64,000 nucleotides of DNA, taken from the NCBI GenBank assembly GCA_964451095.1, contig CAYVGI010000006.1:11744-75743 (forward strand), in the 5' to 3' direction. The position numbers and the translations under genes were made by a program. Positions 34,582 to 44,407 of the stretch are shown one piece after another. Under the pieces are notes generated by a model that had not been told where the DNA came from, made no database searches, and saw nothing but the letters and a program-made list of their open reading frames with translations. Position 1 is the first letter of the stretch; the number at the start of each line of letters is the position of its first letter. This DNA comes from DAOTTY01 sp964451095 (GTDB lineage Bacteria > Chloroflexota > Anaerolineae > Aggregatilineales > Phototrophicaceae).

Positions 34582-35871
34582 ATGTCTATTTCACTCTACA
34601 ACTCGCTGGCATCCCAGTACCAACACATTCGGCGCGTGAACACCGTGCCGATGATGAACGTCATCAGCCACCACATTGAAGATCAAGTCATCAATCACGG
34701 GATGCCCGTGGACTTTTACGCCGGGTTTGAGAAGTTCTCGCAATTTCCAGACCAGATGAAGCGCTACACCCGCCTGGGTAACGTCTGCCGCCGTGTATAT
34801 GTCATCGGCGTGCCAGATGTGCGCCCGCCTGCCATTCCGGGCATTGAGTACATCCCGCTAGACCCGACCTCACCGCTGGCAATTGAGTGGTTTGTGCTGG
34901 TGGATACACCACAGTTCTGGACGTTGCTCTCCACCCAGGAGCAGGACGGGCGCGACGAAATGACCGGACGCCGCCGCTTTGATGGGGTGTGGACATTCGA
35001 CGAGAATGTGGTTGACCGGGCAACGCTGCTCATCTCCCAGATGATGAACAAGATGTACGAGCCCGTTGGCAACCGGGACTACCGTGCCCAAAACCAGCAC
35101 ATTGCGGAGATTAACTCCAGCATGATCCAAAAGCTGGAGAACCAACAACTGCGCAGCCACCGTTACTTCGTGCAGTCCAACACACTGTCTCAGGTTGCCC
35201 AGGCAATGCCCAAGGTAAGCGACAGCGACCAGTTCATCCGCTCCACAGTAGAGATGATCTACCACCTTTTCGGCGCGATTGGTGTGCTGGTGTACCTTAA
35301 GTCTCAGGACGGGCAATTGAGCATTGTCGCCGGTGCCGGGGAAGTGAACGCGAACAGCGGCACCGTCGTAAACCGGGAAAGCATCGCAACCCGCACGATT
35401 GACCAGAAGATGCCGCTGCTGGTACCAGAGATGCGCAACGGCTTCGACCGTGACCCGTACCTACCCACCGCACAGACGCTCATCGCCGCACCCATCATCG
35501 GTGCCAAGGGCATCCACGGTGCAATTACGCTGGGTGGCAACCAGGCAAACATCTGGTCGGACAACGATGTTCAGCTAGTGGCAGCAATCGGGAGCCTGCT
35601 GGCAGTGATGCTAGAGGCAGGCAATGGTGACAAAGGCAACGGTAGCGCCCTCGTCGGGGACTCTCGCGAGCTGCACACGCAGATGGCGTACCTGATGATC
35701 TTGCAGCGCCGCCTGCGTGCGGAACCCATTTCCGACAATCAGCGCACCGTGCTCGATCAGGTCGATCAGTTTGCGGTCACGCTGGCACAGGCAATTGGCG
35801 TGCCGGAAAAGACGATTAAGCACATCATCAACGCCAAGCCGAACACACAGCGGGCACTTGAAGATATGTAG
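34582..35871 (+). CDS. DICT-GAF sensory protein
   Basis: Residues about 35-155 match a DICT sensory domain (DFYAGFEKFSQFPDQMKRYTRLGNVCRRVYVIG, then RRRFDGVWTFDENVVDRA), first described in diguanylate cyclases and two-component proteins. A short coiled linker (about 165-205) leads to a GAF domain (about 215-345; LVYLKSQDGQLSIVAGAGE, LIAAPIIGAKGIHGAITLGG). The last 80 residues are helical and have no GGDEF, kinase or HTH motif, so it lacks a recognisable output. It may work with the response regulator upstream, but they are separated by a terminator. Confidence 0.82.
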   Translation: MSISLYNSLASQYQHIRRVNTVPMMNVISHHIEDQVINHGMPVDFYAGFEKFSQFPDQMKRYTRLGNVCRRVYVIGVPDVRPPAIPGIEYIPLDPTSPLAIEWFVLVDTPQFWTLLSTQEQDGRDEMTGRRRFDGVWTFDENVVDRATLLISQMMNKMYEPVGNRDYRAQNQHIAEINSSMIQKLENQQLRSHRYFVQSNTLSQVAQAMPKVSDSDQFIRSTVEMIYHLFGAIGVLVYLKSQDGQLSIVAGAGEVNANSGTVVNRESIATRTIDQKMPLLVPEMRNGFDRDPYLPTAQTLIAAPIIGAKGIHGAITLGGNQANIWSDNDVQLVAAIGSLLAVMLEAGNGDKGNGSALVGDSRELHTQMAYLMILQRRLRAEPISDNQRTVLDQVDQFAVTLAQAIGVPEKTIKHIINAKPNTQRALEDM

Positions 35872-35892
35872 TCGCACAGTTTGCATGTGCAC

Positions 35893-35920
35893 GCCGGGGG
35901 ATGGCAACGCTGCCCCCGGC
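35893..35920 (+). terminator. Strong GC hairpin after the DICT-GAF gene
   Basis: GCCGGGGG (35893-35900) pairs perfectly with CCCCCGGC (35913-35920) across a 12-nt loop, 22 bp after the stop codon. The following T-run is poor, so termination may be inefficient. Confidence 0.6.
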
Positions 35921-36012
35921 ACCTCCTCCAACTTCTCTGTAGCAAAACCCCCATCCCTCCCCTAATATGTGGCACCGATTAACGTGTTGCCCATGTTGAG
36001 GCGGGGTTGCCT

Positions 36013-38247
36013 GTGAAAAAGAACCATATTGCACCTATTCTGTTGGCGCTGTTCCTGCTGGTAGGGATGCCGCCTGCGCCGGGCGCTGCTGCCTGCACGG
36101 AGGCGACCGGGCGCACCGAGCGCCAGTCCTATCGCAGTGTGATTGCGACTACCACCATGCACTACACGGTGTACCTGCCCCCCTGCTACGACGATAACAC
36201 GGTGAGCAGCTACCCCACCGTCTACCTGATGCACGGCTCCGCGCAGTTTGACGACCACTGGCTGCAAATCGGGCTGGATGACGTGCTAGACGCGGGCATT
36301 ACGTCCGGTGAGCTGCCGCCCATGATCGCTGTGCTGCCGTATGGCGAGTGGATCGCCAATGAGAACCGCTTTGAGGATGTGTCGTTCGAGATGGTGTTTT
36401 TGCAGGAACTGCTGCCCGCCGTGGAAAGCGCCTACCGTGTGTCTGCTGAACGGGACACACGCGCCATCGGTGGCATTTCTCGTGGCGGCTTTTGGGCGTA
36501 TGTCATCGCGTTCCGGCACCCGACGTTGTTTGGGGCAGTGGGTGGGCACAGCGCCTTCTTTGACCCCTACCACGCCCCACCAGAGCATAACCCGCTCGAC
36601 CTCGCGCTGGACGCCGAGGGCATTGACGACCTGCGCATCTGGCTAGACCGGGGTGCCCAGGACTTCGCTCGCCCCGGACTTGACCAGATGGACGAGCACT
36701 TGCGGCAGCGCGGCGTGGACTACACCTACACGGTGCACGCACAGGGCGAGCACGACAACCGCTACTGGCGCGAACACGTCGCCGAGTACCTGGCATTTTA
36801 TGCGGAACCGTGGCAGTCGTCGCAACCTGTGGCAGTGCCCACCGTAGACCCGGCGGCGTTTACGTTCAGCCCGCCGCGTGCCACCCCCACCGCAGACGTA
36901 GACCTGTTCGAGTTCACACCGCCAAAGGCACAGGCAACCGCCACCCCCGCGCCAACCGAAGCAGTGACGAATGCCCGTTTGGTATTTGTGCCCGTGGTAG
37001 CGTTTAACAGCACCCGCGCCAACCTGGACAGCGGCGCGTTCTGGGACCTGCTGGCGGGTGCACCCGACCGTGACTTCATCCTGGATACAGACACCGCCGC
37101 GCTGCTTGCCGCCAACGGTGTGAACGTTCCCCAGGCACGCACCATCCCGCCCAACGAGCTAATGCCCGCGCTGTGGGCAGACCGCAACAAGTACGCGCTG
37201 CTGCCGTTCGACGCACTGCACCCGCGCTACCGTGTGCTAAACATCGACAACGAGCACCCGCTGATGAGCGTGGACAACTACCCGCTGGCGCTGCCCAGCG
37301 CTGCCCCGAACTTCGACCCCGCCCTGCTAACCACCCTCACCCTGTCCGGCGTGACGGCAATTACCCGTGATTCCATCGCGCCGATTGACGAATATGGTGT
37401 GCAGTGGGTGAGCAGCGGCATTGCCGACTACACCACGCGCGTGGACTTCTTCCACACCAGCAACGAGGTGTCGTTTACGCCGCTGTGCCCGCAATTTACC
37501 GAGCAGCCGCTCGGCGCGTTTTGCTCCAAGGACGCCCACTTCGACATTCTCACCCGCGTGGGTGTAGACGTAGTGGAGCTTTCCGGCAATCATAACAACG
37601 ACTACGGCTACGACAACTACCGCCGCACCTTGCAGATGTACCAGCAGGCGGGCATCCAAACGCTGGGCGGCGGCGAAACCCCGCAAGAAGCGCAGCAACC
37701 GCTCCTGCTGGAGCACAACGGCAGCACCATCGCCATGATTGCCTGTAACGACGCCGGACCCTACTACGCGCTTGCCAGCGATGACCGCCCCGGCGCGGCG
37801 GACTGCAAAGGCGGCTGGCTGCGAGAGGCGCTGGGCACCCTGCGCCCAAACGTGGATGTCATCGTGGTCACAGTGCAGCACATTGAGTATGAGGAGTACC
37901 TGCCACGGACGGAAATCCAACTGGACTTCCGGCAGATTGCCGACTGGGGCGCGGATGTCGTCGCGGGGACGCACGCGCACAAGCCGCAGTCATTTGAGTT
38001 CTACGGGACGGCACGCGGCAGCACCGCAGTGATTCACTATGGGTTGGGCAACCTGTTCTTCGACCAGCCGTTTTGGGGCAACTCCCGCTTTTGGATGGAC
38101 ACGCTGTACATCTACGACGGGCGTTTGGTCACGGTTGATCTGTTCACGGGCATCATTGATGAGCAGGCACGCCCGCGCCGCATGACCGCCGAAGAACAGA
38201 AGAACTTCCTGGAGTTCATGTTCCTGGTAAACAACGGGGTACAATAG
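36013..38247 (+). CDS. Secreted fusion of an esterase-D-type hydrolase and a CapA/PgsA-like metallophosphatase domain
   Basis: A signal peptide (residues about 1-27) is followed by an alpha/beta-hydrolase of the putative esterase family (about 30-270): HGSAQFDDHWLQIG, nucleophile Ser156 in GGISRGGFWA and a candidate catalytic His in QGEHDNRYWREH. After a Pro/Thr/Ala linker (about 275-325) comes a CapA-like domain (about 330-740) with ELSGNHNNDYGYDNY and VVAGTHAHKPQS, the metal-binding motifs of this calcineurin-like family. The GTG at 36013 is preferred for its GAGGCGGGG upstream. CapA proteins act in poly-gamma-glutamate metabolism, but the substrate here is unknown. Confidence 0.82.
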   Translation: MKKNHIAPILLALFLLVGMPPAPGAAACTEATGRTERQSYRSVIATTTMHYTVYLPPCYDDNTVSSYPTVYLMHGSAQFDDHWLQIGLDDVLDAGITSGELPPMIAVLPYGEWIANENRFEDVSFEMVFLQELLPAVESAYRVSAERDTRAIGGISRGGFWAYVIAFRHPTLFGAVGGHSAFFDPYHAPPEHNPLDLALDAEGIDDLRIWLDRGAQDFARPGLDQMDEHLRQRGVDYTYTVHAQGEHDNRYWREHVAEYLAFYAEPWQSSQPVAVPTVDPAAFTFSPPRATPTADVDLFEFTPPKAQATATPAPTEAVTNARLVFVPVVAFNSTRANLDSGAFWDLLAGAPDRDFILDTDTAALLAANGVNVPQARTIPPNELMPALWADRNKYALLPFDALHPRYRVLNIDNEHPLMSVDNYPLALPSAAPNFDPALLTTLTLSGVTAITRDSIAPIDEYGVQWVSSGIADYTTRVDFFHTSNEVSFTPLCPQFTEQPLGAFCSKDAHFDILTRVGVDVVELSGNHNNDYGYDNYRRTLQMYQQAGIQTLGGGETPQEAQQPLLLEHNGSTIAMIACNDAGPYYALASDDRPGAADCKGGWLREALGTLRPNVDVIVVTVQHIEYEEYLPRTEIQLDFRQIADWGADVVAGTHAHKPQSFEFYGTARGSTAVIHYGLGNLFFDQPFWGNSRFWMDTLYIYDGRLVTVDLFTGIIDEQARPRRMTAEEQKNFLEFMFLVNNGVQ

Positions 38248-38307
38248 CCGTGCTACCATCATCATTACTATCCACTATCATTGCCATCACACAAGGAAGA
38301 GAGAAAT

Positions 38308-40350
38308 ATGTACCACCGCCTGCTGCCTGCGCTGCTGCTCCTGCTGTTGCTGCCCATGCCCACCGCCCACGCTCAGGGGCTTTCCGATGAGGCGTTCGAG
38401 GCGACCATCAGTGCTGCGAACCAACGGGTACCTGGGCTGGGACGCCCCGACCGCTGGGAGTTCGAGATTCTGCTGCCGTCTACGGACAGTGCAGTGATGT
38501 GCCGGCTGGTGCCGGGCTTCAAGACGGACACCACGCGCCAACCCTTTATCGTCTCGCTGTTCTATGGGGAGACAACCTACACGCTGCACGCTGCTGACGA
38601 TGGCAGCATCATCCAGCCGTGTGACCCACAGCTTGGCAATATCGGGATGCAACCGCTGCCCGCACTGCCCCGTGCCGCCGATGCGTGCACGGTCACGCCC
38701 GGCAACGGAGAGTTCGCCAATGTGCGGCTCGTGCCGGAAGTCGAAGCGGAGCAAACGGGCACCATCACAGGCGAACAGCTTGTGCTAGGGCGCAACGAGG
38801 ACACGACATGGTATCTAGTAGAGAGCGGTTGGGTGGCAGGCACCGTCGTGAGCACAGCGGGCGACTGCTCCCCGAACATCCTACCCGCCCGTGACCCGAA
38901 TATCGTCACCTATACGCTGACGGTTCCAGCGGCAGGCAGCACGACCAACGGCACACCCATCGCTGCCATTCCATCCGATTTCACCTGCCCGCCGAACTTT
39001 GAGGGCTACCTCACCCCGCGCATTACCACCGGGCAGATCACGGCGCAGGTGGAACAGGGCGGCTTGCCAAACACACTGCGCACCTTGCCCACCACCGAGA
39101 GCGAACAGGTCGGGCAAATCCAGCCAGGGCGGCGCATTGACCGCGTGTGGAACGGCCCGCAATGCAGCAGCGGCTTTGTGTGGTGGGATGTGCAAGTGGA
39201 CGGTGTGCGCGGCTGGACGGCAGAATCCAGCGCGGCAGACAACACCTACTTCCTTGCACCCACGACGGGCAGCGCGGCAACGCCACCGCCCACTCCAGCA
39301 TCAGAGGTCGCGCAGTTGCCCGCCGCCGCAGCGACCGCGATTACACTGCAAAACATCCCTAGCGTGGAAAATACGTTTACGGTGGATGACCGCACCGTAG
39401 CGTCGTTCGCCTGGCGAGATAACCCCGTGCGCGGCGAGGCGTATATCGTTAGCGCCGATGATGAGAACCTGCTGGTAGACCCGGTGCAGAATACTACCAT
39501 CACCTACGAACTCATCGCGGAAGAAGTCAATGTGTTTGCTGCCAACAACAGCGGCGATGTACTCGCAATGGGAGACACAACGGGTGGCATCACGCTGCTG
39601 CTGCTAAACACCGATGCTTCATCTGTCCGGTTGCCAGACGCCCATGGCAGTACGATTGAGCGAGCGCTGTTCAACCCTGACGATACACTGCTTGCCACCA
39701 CCAGCACAGACGGCGACGAGGGTATTTTGCACCTATGGAATGCCCCGGCGCTGCGCCTGTTTACGACGGAAGCGGTCACTGTGACAGACCCGCCGCTGCG
39801 GAATATCCGCTTTCCGTTCCCGGTTGCCGATGTCGCCTTCAGTGCGAACGGTGAGCACATGGCAGTTGTGGCGGCACAGCGCACCGACGACCCGGACGCC
39901 GCACTGTGGGTCTATGCGGACGGCGGCACGGGCGAGAACACGCTCACGCTGCTGCTGGAAGACACACAGGGTGCAGCATTTGTGGAGCCAGTTCCCGCAG
40001 ACGCGGGCGGTGATTTCATCTATGGGCGCGGTGGCGACCTGTACAGCCTGGATGTCGCCAGCGGTGAGGAGCGCCCCCGCGCTAGCCAGCCTGCGTTCCT
40101 GGTGACGGATGTCGCGTTCGGCGCGTCTGAGAGCGGTGATGTGTTGATGCTTGCCGCACACCGCCCCAACGCAACCGCCTCCACAGATGACGCGCCGCTG
40201 CTGGGCTACGATTACAGCGTGCCCGGCGAACTGAACGCCCCCGTCACCGTTGCACAGGGCAGCGCGAGCGCGGTACAGTTCAACACGGCGGGCAGCACAT
40301 TTGCCGTGCTGGGCACAGACGGTACGCTGCGCTTTTTCGCACTTCCCTAG
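38308..40350 (+). CDS. Secreted protein with SH3-like segment and WD40/propeller-like repeats
   Basis: A clear signal peptide (residues 1-24, ending TAHAQG) leads to a 680-residue extracytoplasmic protein. Two regions resemble bacterial SH3 repeats (about 130-190 and 245-310, e.g. QPGRRIDRVWNG...GFVWWDVQVDGVRGWTAE). The C-terminal half (about 350-680) has repeated beta units such as ERALFNPDDTLLATTSTDGD and VAFSANGEHMAVVAAQ, typical of a WD40-like propeller. ATG 38308 has AAGGAAGAG upstream. It follows the esterase-CapA gene by 60 bp and may be cotranscribed. Function unknown. Confidence 0.75.
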   Translation: MYHRLLPALLLLLLLPMPTAHAQGLSDEAFEATISAANQRVPGLGRPDRWEFEILLPSTDSAVMCRLVPGFKTDTTRQPFIVSLFYGETTYTLHAADDGSIIQPCDPQLGNIGMQPLPALPRAADACTVTPGNGEFANVRLVPEVEAEQTGTITGEQLVLGRNEDTTWYLVESGWVAGTVVSTAGDCSPNILPARDPNIVTYTLTVPAAGSTTNGTPIAAIPSDFTCPPNFEGYLTPRITTGQITAQVEQGGLPNTLRTLPTTESEQVGQIQPGRRIDRVWNGPQCSSGFVWWDVQVDGVRGWTAESSAADNTYFLAPTTGSAATPPPTPASEVAQLPAAAATAITLQNIPSVENTFTVDDRTVASFAWRDNPVRGEAYIVSADDENLLVDPVQNTTITYELIAEEVNVFAANNSGDVLAMGDTTGGITLLLLNTDASSVRLPDAHGSTIERALFNPDDTLLATTSTDGDEGILHLWNAPALRLFTTEAVTVTDPPLRNIRFPFPVADVAFSANGEHMAVVAAQRTDDPDAALWVYADGGTGENTLTLLLEDTQGAAFVEPVPADAGGDFIYGRGGDLYSLDVASGEERPRASQPAFLVTDVAFGASESGDVLMLAAHRPNATASTDDAPLLGYDYSVPGELNAPVTVAQGSASAVQFNTAGSTFAVLGTDGTLRFFALP

Positions 40351-40378
40351 CGCCACCCGCCGCGATCCCTCGCAAGAC

Positions 40379-40412
40379 AAGCCGTAACACTGCGTTGATT
40401 ACGGCTTTTTTA
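40379..40412 (+). terminator. Intrinsic terminator
   Basis: AAGCCGTAA (40379-40387) and TTACGGCTT (40399-40407) form a 9-bp stem with an 11-nt loop, followed directly by TTTTTTAT. This is a textbook terminator closing the upstream secreted-protein genes. Confidence 0.9.
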
Positions 40413-40531
40413 TAACTTAATTCATGAATTTCCCTTCATGACCACTTCATCTTGGTTGCACGCAATTGCTGCCAGCACTATGATGATGGCTAGCACGCAA
40501 CACATCCACGGGAAGCAGCACAGGGCAATTT

Positions 40532-41395
40532 ATGACACCCAATCCGATCCTCATTTTGTCTAGCGGGCAGCGCACGGGCAGCACGCTTTTGCAGCGGTTC
40601 ATCCTCTCTCACCCTCGCATCATGATCTGGGGGGAGCACGACGGCATCCTCAACGGCATTTTCGACCGATACAATCGGCTTCATCAGTGGCAGGGCATGT
40701 TCGGGCACCAGCTAAACACCTACCTGGACAGCGGTTACAACAACTTCATCCCGAACATGACCCCCACGCTTGATGTCATCCGCCAGAGTGAGCACGCCCT
40801 GCTAGAAACGCTGTTCCGTGACCCGGCAGCGAAGCTGGGCAAGGACATTTGGGGCTTTAAAGAGGTGTTATACGACGCGGATATCGCCGCGCACCTGCGC
40901 GACCTGTACCCCGACCTGCGCGTGCTCTTTATCACCCGCCACCCGTTTAACTGCTTTGTCTCCCTGCTGCACGAGGAACGCCTGCGCCACGCAGAGGTCA
41001 ACATCCCACTGCACGAAACATGGTCGCGCACGCGTACCAAGCAGTGGGTGCGGGACTGGACACGCATCAATGAGAGCTTTTTAGAACACCCCCAGGTCAA
41101 CGACGAATGGGTGTTCCCGCTGACGTATGAGCAGCTTGTGGGCGATGTGAGCGGCACAACAGCGAAAATCGCCGCGTGGCTAGGTTTCCCGTTGGATGAA
41201 TTTGATCTCGATGTGTTCCAGCACAGGCGCTACACTGACCGCAACAACGGCAAGCCGCAACAGCAAGACACCCGCCCCAAAATCACCTGGGATGACCTCT
41301 CTGCTGAGGAATACCTGCTGATAACCCAGTCCGACTTACAGCAGGTCGCCCAGCGGCTTGGCTACGAGATGCCTAACTTAATCCACAGGGGATAA
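40532..41395 (+). CDS. Sulfotransferase-family protein
   Basis: The N-terminal motif SSGQRTGSTLLQRFI (about residues 10-24) is the 5'-phosphosulfate-binding loop of PAPS sulfotransferases. The segment LRVLFITRHPFNCFVSLLHEE (about 128-148) is the 3'-phosphate-binding region. FKEVLYD and the LTYEQLVGD / AAWLGFPLDEF blocks agree with the Sulfotransfer family. The acceptor is not predictable. It ends 3 bp before the solute-binding protein gene, which suggests cotranscription with a sugar importer and perhaps a carbohydrate acceptor. Confidence 0.85.
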   Translation: MTPNPILILSSGQRTGSTLLQRFILSHPRIMIWGEHDGILNGIFDRYNRLHQWQGMFGHQLNTYLDSGYNNFIPNMTPTLDVIRQSEHALLETLFRDPAAKLGKDIWGFKEVLYDADIAAHLRDLYPDLRVLFITRHPFNCFVSLLHEERLRHAEVNIPLHETWSRTRTKQWVRDWTRINESFLEHPQVNDEWVFPLTYEQLVGDVSGTTAKIAAWLGFPLDEFDLDVFQHRRYTDRNNGKPQQQDTRPKITWDDLSAEEYLLITQSDLQQVAQRLGYEMPNLIHRG

Positions 41396-41398
41396 AAT

Positions 41399-42745
41399 AT
41401 GATGCGCTTTTTAATTGCACGCCGCCCGCTGCGCTATGCGCTGCTGTTGACGACCGTTATTGCACTCAGCATGGGTGTGCTGCCCGCCACCGCCCAGCTT
41501 GATACCTTTGCCTGCCCGGATGGGTCGGCAGAACTGGTGATCGCTACGGGGGCACTCGGCGAGGAACTGCAACTGCTGAACCAATCCTTGGTGCAGTTTA
41601 ATGAACGCTGCCCGAACATCACCGCCACCGCGCTGGAAACGCCCGACCTCGTGACTGACCGCCTGGGGCTGTACATTCAGTTTTTGGGTGCCCGCAGCAA
41701 CGCGGTAGACGTATACGCGATTGACGTGATCTGGCCCGCCATCGTTGCGGAGCACATGATCGACTGGAACACCGTGCTCCCCGCAGACTCACCCTTCATT
41801 ACCCAACACCCCGAAGCGCTCATCCAAAACAACACCCTGGACGGCGAACTGATTGCACTACCGTGGTATACCGACCTCGGGCTGCTCTACTATCGCCAGG
41901 ACTTGCTGGACAAATACGGTCTGTCCGTCCCCGCGACGTGGGAAGACCTCGCTGAAAGCGCCCGCATCATCCAGGAAGGTGAACGCGCGGAGGGCAACAG
42001 CGAGTTCTGGGGCTATGTGTGGCAGGGGTCACTGGGCGAAGCAACCATCGTTAACGGGCTGGAATGGCAGGCAGCAGAGGGCGGCGGCGTGATTATCTCG
42101 CCCGATGGCGAAGTGCAGGTGAACAACCCGGAGACTATCATGGCGATTGAGCGGGCGGCAGGCTGGGTAGGCGACATCAGCCCGGACAGCGTGATCGCCC
42201 ACGGTCCAGAGGACTCGCGGCGCATTTGGCAGGAGGGCAACGCGGCGTTCATGCGCAACTGGACGTATGCCTACAACCTCAGTGCCCAGGACGGCAGTGC
42301 AGTGCAGAACCTGTTCGGGTTGGCACCGCTGCCCGCAGGCAGCGAGCGTGCCGCAGCGACGTTGGGCGGCTGGAGCCTGGCGGTATCCCAGTACAGCGAC
42401 AACCCCGAAGCAGCAACCGCACTCGCACTGTTCCTGACCAGCGCCGAACAGCAAACCTTCCGTGCCCTGGAGGGCGGCTTTGCACCAACGGCACTGTCGG
42501 TATACGACCAGCAGGAGATGCAAGATAGCCCCAACGCGCCGCTGTTCGCGCAGACGTTTGAGACGCTGAGCACCAACAGCGCCACACCGCGCCCGTCTAC
42601 GGTCGCCGGGGATCGCTACAACGATGTGTCCCGCTTGTACGCCAATGCAGTGCATTCCGTGCTGCGCGGGGAGGCGGACGCCAGAATCGCGCTAGACGAC
42701 TTAGAGTTCGACTTAGAAGATCTGGTCTTCGAGCTAGGCTTCTAG
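41399..42745 (+). CDS. ABC transporter extracellular solute-binding protein, sugar type
   Basis: A signal peptide (residues about 1-33, cleavage near ATAQ-L, no lipobox Cys) precedes a family 1 solute-binding protein: ATGALGEELQLLNQSLVQFNERCPNI, VDVYAIDVIWPAIVAEHMI, GELIALPWYTDLGLLYYRQDLLDKYG and ATWEDLAESARIIQ are typical of maltose/trehalose-type binders. It is followed by a terminator and then by the two permease genes, the classical gene order. The exact ligand cannot be read from sequence; alpha-glucosides are the best guess. Confidence 0.88.
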   Translation: MMRFLIARRPLRYALLLTTVIALSMGVLPATAQLDTFACPDGSAELVIATGALGEELQLLNQSLVQFNERCPNITATALETPDLVTDRLGLYIQFLGARSNAVDVYAIDVIWPAIVAEHMIDWNTVLPADSPFITQHPEALIQNNTLDGELIALPWYTDLGLLYYRQDLLDKYGLSVPATWEDLAESARIIQEGERAEGNSEFWGYVWQGSLGEATIVNGLEWQAAEGGGVIISPDGEVQVNNPETIMAIERAAGWVGDISPDSVIAHGPEDSRRIWQEGNAAFMRNWTYAYNLSAQDGSAVQNLFGLAPLPAGSERAAATLGGWSLAVSQYSDNPEAATALALFLTSAEQQTFRALEGGFAPTALSVYDQQEMQDSPNAPLFAQTFETLSTNSATPRPSTVAGDRYNDVSRLYANAVHSVLRGEADARIALDDLEFDLEDLVFELGF

Positions 42746-42767
42746 CGCAAACGAACACATAACAACC

Positions 42768-42790
42768 GGGCGCCTAACAGCGCCCTTTTT
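42768..42790 (+). terminator. Terminator/attenuator between binding protein and permeases
   Basis: GGGCGC-CTAACA-GCGCCC followed by TTTTTC. It lies inside an otherwise unidirectional transporter cluster, so partial read-through would give more binding protein than permease. Confidence 0.8.
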
Positions 42791-42838
42791 CTTAGCGTTA
42801 AAACCTGCCCAGCATCACACAATCGGAGTAATTTCACC

Positions 42839-44404
42839 ATGACAACTGCTGAACTCCGCCAACGCCAAACCGGACCCCCCCGCCAACCGTTCGCCGTAGA
42901 ACTCGTGGCAGTTTTGTTCTTCTTCCTCAGCCTGGGTCTGTTTGGTGTGCTGGTCGTTTGGGCAGTGATTGCCGAGTTGTTCGTTAGCATCGGCGGGCTG
43001 ACGCCGGGGCAGGTCGTGTGGCAGTTCATCAGCACATTGGGCATCATCCGCCCGGTGCTGCTGCTGTTGGGTGCCGGGCTGCTGCTGCGGCTGAGCGTAT
43101 CGCTGCGCGGCGGGCAGCTTGGCGCAATCCGCTGGGCGCGGCTCATTTGCTACTGGCTGGTGGGGGTCACGGGGGCTGCCACGGCGTATGTGGTTGTGCA
43201 GTCGCTCGCTACCGGGCAAAACGCGCAAGATGTGTTCCTGGGCAGCTTGCCCTATGTGCTGGCACTGGTGGTGTCCGTGTTGTTGCAGCGAGCGGTTGCG
43301 CTCAGCCTGCCCCACTTCACAGGCGACGAAGACATCACCTCCAAGCGCACACGCAGCGCCTGGAACCTGCTGATGCCCACGCTCATTGTGCTGATAGTCA
43401 TTGCGATTACGCCGCTAGAGCGCGTGTTTATCACCAGCCTGACGGACGAGCGCTTTGCCAGTTCGGATCCGATCAACTTTGTGGGCATGGAGAACTACAC
43501 CCAACTGTGGAGTGTGCGGCTGGATGTGATCGACTGCGATGACCCGGCAGTGGAGTGCGAGTTGTTAATCAACGGGGATGGCACGCAAGAAGTCGTCTAC
43601 CCGCGCCTGCGCAACCTATTCCGGGACACCGGGCGCGAACCCGAATACAACGAACTGCGCTACCGAGATTTCGCCTCGTTCACACTGGATGGGCGTCAGT
43701 TTGTGTTCAGCGCCCGCGACATTGAGTTTGTTCAGTCGCTGTTTACGTCAATTTACTACACGGTGCTGGCAACGTTCTTCCAGTTCACCATCGGTTTCGC
43801 CATCGCCATGATCTTGGCGCAGCGCTTGCGCGGCATTGGTTTTCTCCGGTTGGTCATGCTCATACCGATGACCATGCCCACGCTCATTGCCACGCAGTTC
43901 TGGGAGGTAATGCTGCGCCCGGATGAGACCGGCTTGTTCAATGCGCTGCTGGTGGGCGGTGGTGCCTTGGAACAATCGCAGCAGTGGTTGCTAAATCCGG
44001 CGCTGCAAGTGCCTACATTGGTGGCGGTCATCGTGTGGAAGGAAGCGCCGATTGTGGCGCTGCTGCTGCTGCCGGGGCTGTTGGCAATCCCACGCGAGAC
44101 GTACCAGGCGGCGGCAATTGACGGTGCGAACCGCTTGCAGCGCTTTTGGTACATCACCCTGCCGATGATGCGCCCGACCATTGGTGTGGCGCTGGTGCTG
44201 CGCACAATGATCTTCCTGCGCGTGTTCGACCTGTTTGAGATTTTGTTGGGGCGCACGCGCTACGTGATGTCTACCTACGCATACGACACGCTCATCCAGC
44301 GCCAACAGCTTGGTTACTCATCCGCCGTCAGCGTGACCATCTTCATCATCACAATGGCGTTCACCATCGCATACATGCGCACCCTGCGAATTGACGAGGC
44401 ATAG
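42839..44404 (+). CDS. ABC sugar transporter permease with N-terminal membrane extension (MalF-like)
   Basis: The C-terminal 280 residues are a standard binding-protein-dependent permease with EAA loop YQAAAIDGANRLQRFWYITLPMM. In front are about four extra TM segments (residues 20-165) and a periplasmic loop of roughly 90 residues with a Cys pair (DCDDPAVEC) between TMs. At 521 residues it is much longer than the usual 290-300, similar in style to MalF. It is coupled to the next permease (3-bp gap). Confidence 0.88.
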   Translation: MTTAELRQRQTGPPRQPFAVELVAVLFFFLSLGLFGVLVVWAVIAELFVSIGGLTPGQVVWQFISTLGIIRPVLLLLGAGLLLRLSVSLRGGQLGAIRWARLICYWLVGVTGAATAYVVVQSLATGQNAQDVFLGSLPYVLALVVSVLLQRAVALSLPHFTGDEDITSKRTRSAWNLLMPTLIVLIVIAITPLERVFITSLTDERFASSDPINFVGMENYTQLWSVRLDVIDCDDPAVECELLINGDGTQEVVYPRLRNLFRDTGREPEYNELRYRDFASFTLDGRQFVFSARDIEFVQSLFTSIYYTVLATFFQFTIGFAIAMILAQRLRGIGFLRLVMLIPMTMPTLIATQFWEVMLRPDETGLFNALLVGGGALEQSQQWLLNPALQVPTLVAVIVWKEAPIVALLLLPGLLAIPRETYQAAAIDGANRLQRFWYITLPMMRPTIGVALVLRTMIFLRVFDLFEILLGRTRYVMSTYAYDTLIQRQQLGYSSAVSVTIFIITMAFTIAYMRTLRIDEA

Positions 44405-44407
44405 GAC

